A stretch of DNA of 64,000 bases from CAUZFZ01 sp963579025 (GTDB lineage Bacteria; Planctomycetota; Planctomycetia; Planctomycetales; Planctomycetaceae). A model generated the notes under the pieces. It had not been told where the DNA came from. It saw nothing but the letters and a program-made list of their open reading frames with translations, and searched no databases. Shown here piece after piece: positions 61,814 through 64,000 of the stretch; the first letter of the stretch is position 1, and each line of letters opens with the position of its first letter. The stretch covers positions 9,597 through 73,596 of the forward strand of contig CAUZFZ010000035.1 of assembly GCA_963579025.1 (NCBI GenBank), read 5' to 3'. The translations under genes were made by a program, and so were the position numbers.

Positions 61814-64000
61814 TCAAAATCCATTCAGTTCCGCTAGAGCCTGCAGCACTGACGTGGGAATCACCAGACGTGCGTCGTCGATCTCTCCAGCAGTGACATT
61901 CAGGTCCTTCGGGGCCTGGCCTCCTTCGCCGCTGTTGAACCGATCGGTGCCGGCGTTGCCTCGCAGCACATCCGTGCCGTTGCCGCCGAAAATCATGTCG
62001 TTACTGCCGCCGCCGAACAGCGAGTCGTCACCGTCGCTACCAATAATCGTGTCCTGGCCGGACATGCCACTCACCGAATCGTTGCCGTCGCCGCCGTCGA
62101 CGATGTCACGTCCATTTCCGGCGTCGACCGTGTCCGCCCCGTCTCCGCCGTCAATGGTGTCGTTGCCGCCATTGCCTTCGATTCGGTCGTTACCATCGCC
62201 CCCTTTGATCTGGTCTGCTCCAGACTGACCCTTGACGGTGTCGTCGCCTGTGCCGCCGTCCAGTGAATCTTCACCGGAACCGCCAGCGAGCGTGTCGTTG
62301 TCCTGACCACCTTTCAGCAGATCGTTGCCGACGCTGCCATTGAGGTTGTCGTTTCCGAATCCGCCGCGCAGTGTGTCATCGCCGTTATTACCCATCAGGA
62401 CATCGTTGCCGAAGCTGCCTGTCAGGCTGTCGTTGTCGTCACCACCATTCAGTGTGTCGTTGCCCAGACCGCCCAGCAGCGTGTCGCTGCCGGCGTCGCC
62501 GTTGATGATGTCGCTCCCGTCACCACCATCGACCATGTCTCCGCCGTCACCGCCATTAACAACGTCGTCACCGTCGCCGCCAGTGATACTGTCGCGGTCA
62601 ACTCCGCCCGTGATGCTGTCGTTGCCAGCACCACCGTTCAGAAAGACCCGCGTATTACCAAACTGTGCGTTTGCAGCGCTGATCACGTCGTCTCCATTGT
62701 CACCGTTGATCGTCACGACCAGCGGTAGCAGGTCGTTCACGTCGGTCACAATGATCGAGTCGTCACCGCCGTCTGCGTTGATCACGACGTCGGCAACGAG
62801 AACGACCGTCAGCATGGCCGAACCTTCGGTGACCGTCACGCGACCGTCGATGCTCTGGCCGAGTACAAACGCATTGGCGGTCGAGTTTCCGTTGACCTGC
62901 ACGCTGTCACCGCCGTCGTCTCCGGAAACAGCATCATCTCCGTCACCCACGCCGTTCCAGATCAGTGTGTCCTCACCGGACCCACCGTTGAGCACATCGT
63001 CACCGCCCTGGCCCTCCAGCACATCGTCTCCGGTGCCGCCCGTCAGCGTGTCGTCTCCGCCACCACCCAGGATCGTGTCGTTTCCGCCGCCGCCATCGAT
63101 TGAGTCGTTGCTCGAACTGCCAATCAGAAGATCATCGAACGATCCGGCAAAGATGGTGTCACGCCCCGATCCGCCGGTGGCGGTATCGGCCTGATCTCCG
63201 ACCTGCGTCGGTGGTGCCGGCGGCGGTGGCGGAGGTGGAGGCATCATCATGCCACCGGTCTGTCCCAGAACACCGGCAATGATGGCGTCGGTCAATTGCT
63301 GTCCCAGATTGGGGTTCGCCGCATCGACCTGGAAGTACAGCGGTTCGCCCGGTTGAATGTCGTCACCCATCACTCCACTGTTAATCACCGTCGTCCCGTT
63401 ATTCAGAGCACCGGTCAACAGCGAGATCCCCTCATAGGGCGCCCGAAGTCCGCCGCCGAAGAATCCGGCTTCTTCCAGCGTAATGACCCGGATCTCTTCG
63501 GCCAGGAGAGCATCGATCGTGGCCTGAATCTGAGCACCGCCCGCCGGATTACTGGTTGTCCCGGAAAGCTGGAGGTCGGCTGCCGGGACGGTGGCGCCGG
63601 CGAATCCCGTGTAGGGATCGATACCGTCCGGCGCAAAGTCAAAGCCAAACGCGTCGGAAGCCAGAATCACGATGTGATCGGCTCCGGTACGGAAGCCCAC
63701 ACCACCGATCGTTCCGGAAGACGTCAGGACCGGTCCGGTTGGGTCCGGCATGAATGTCGAGAACGCCGGTACGTCGCCGCTGCCCCCCAGAGCGATCTGT
63801 GACGAAACCAGTCCCGCTGGTCCGTTGTCTGTCGTGTTTGCATTAGCGTTGCCGTCGTAACCAACACCGGTCGCGATCTGGAACAGAGCTTCATAGGCGG
63901 TTTCGTCGTTAGCGCCGCCGCCGTCCGGATTGCTCCGCCCCAGTGCATTCGTGAGTGCCGTCATGAAATTCGGGACAACGGTTTCGATGACCGGCTGATT
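61814..64000 (-). CDS. giant RTX-like calcium-binding protein, paralog 3 (5' end outside the window)
   Basis: The frame is open through the right edge (64000) and has no need for the ATG at 63964; the first visible residues NQPVIETVVPNF align with NQPIVESTTPQF of paralog 1, inside its VWA-like region. The 728 visible residues comprise the end of that domain (FQIATGVGYDGNANANTTDNGPAG; VGFRTGADHIVILASDAFGFD), a Pro/Gly linker, RTX-like repeats (GRDTIFAGSFDDLLIGSSSNDSIDGG onward), the conserved module with LIWNGVGDGDDAV, a second RTX array, and the end IPTSVLQALAELNGF. Paralog 1 is its closest relative in the window. Calcium-dependent folding outside the cell is the expected behaviour. Confidence 0.9.
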   Translation of the reverse strand, partial: NQPVIETVVPNFMTALTNALGRSNPDGGGANDETAYEALFQIATGVGYDGNANANTTDNGPAGLVSSQIALGGSGDVPAFSTFMPDPTGPVLTSSGTIGGVGFRTGADHIVILASDAFGFDFAPDGIDPYTGFAGATVPAADLQLSGTTSNPAGGAQIQATIDALLAEEIRVITLEEAGFFGGGLRAPYEGISLLTGALNNGTTVINSGVMGDDIQPGEPLYFQVDAANPNLGQQLTDAIIAGVLGQTGGMMMPPPPPPPPAPPTQVGDQADTATGGSGRDTIFAGSFDDLLIGSSSNDSIDGGGGNDTILGGGGDDTLTGGTGDDVLEGQGGDDVLNGGSGEDTLIWNGVGDGDDAVSGDDGGDSVQVNGNSTANAFVLGQSIDGRVTVTEGSAMLTVVLVADVVINADGGDDSIIVTDVNDLLPLVVTINGDNGDDVISAANAQFGNTRVFLNGGAGNDSITGGVDRDSITGGDGDDVVNGGDGGDMVDGGDGSDIINGDAGSDTLLGGLGNDTLNGGDDNDSLTGSFGNDVLMGNNGDDTLRGGFGNDNLNGSVGNDLLKGGQDNDTLAGGSGEDSLDGGTGDDTVKGQSGADQIKGGDGNDRIEGNGGNDTIDGGDGADTVDAGNGRDIVDGGDGNDSVSGMSGQDTIIGSDGDDSLFGGGSNDMIFGGNGTDVLRGNAGTDRFNSGEGGQAPKDLNVTAGEIDDARLVIPTSVLQALAELNGF

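Overview
The window looks like a chromosome segment of a planctomycete, probably order Planctomycetales. The evidence is a set of lineage-typical families: DUF1559 proteins with a prepilin-type N-terminus, a DUF1552/DUF1592 pair with CxxCH motifs, DUF4058, an EF-hand secreted-protein remnant, an MfnB-type C1 enzyme, and giant calcium-binding repeat proteins with a LEPR-XLL-like N-terminus. No tRNA, rRNA or CRISPR array was recognised.

Layout. 1-4.5 kb: the end of an alpha/beta hydrolase gene, then a multidomain hybrid histidine kinase with a c-type-heme-like sensor domain and a receiver/ATPase regulator. 4.5-15.7 kb: a TPR/HEAT-like secreted protein, the DUF1552/DUF1592 pair, an MFS carrier, and a divergent RDD/SpoIIM membrane pair. 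16.0-23.8 kb: a compact type II secretion/pseudopilus-like operon (one GspE-like ATPase, three GspF-like membrane proteins, three pseudopilin-like proteins) followed by a DUF1559 protein with a canonical prepilin signal. 23.9-26.6 kb: a putative secreted glycoside-hydrolase-like protein and a DUF4058 protein. 26.9-36.2 kb: a nitrate/nitrite assimilation cluster (NarK-like transporter, NirB-NirD fusion, DmsB-DmsC-like fusion, NasA-like reductase) behind a near-consensus sigma-54 promoter, with one small gene on the opposite strand inside it. 36.2-41.6 kb: DUF58, MoxR ATPase, DUF4350, DUF4129 and a membrane protein, all on the minus strand. 41.7-47.9 kb: an LplT-like transporter, MfnB, a small membrane protein, a sugar-isomerase-like TIM barrel, and a large secreted protein carrying a DUF1559 domain without a prepilin signal. 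48.0-49.7 kb: gene wreckage, an IS1182-like transposase remnant joined to an EF-hand gene remnant. 50-64 kb: three tandem paralogous RTX-like proteins, each followed by its own intrinsic terminator. A toxin-antitoxin pair with a nonsense-mutated PIN toxin lies between the first two.

How the genes fit together. The nitrate cluster should import nitrate, reduce it to nitrite (NasA-like, possibly fed from the quinol pool by the DmsBC-like fusion) and reduce nitrite to ammonium (NirBD), under sigma-54 nitrogen control. The E-F-F-F-pseudopilin operon has no secretin or prepilin peptidase here and may assemble a DUF1559-type pseudopilus. The three RTX proteins share an N-terminal LEPR-XLL-like segment, a non-repeat module between repeat arrays and an almost identical last eight residues, so they are probably exported by one route. 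The upstream regions of two of them share a conserved block and clustered TCGTGACA octamers, the strongest candidate here for an undescribed regulatory element.

Palindromic MITE-like repeats are scattered through the window. One lies inside the nitrate reductase coding sequence and keeps the frame open. Start sites were chosen from Shine-Dalgarno-like spacing and signal sequences. All function calls rest on motif recognition by eye, with no database search.
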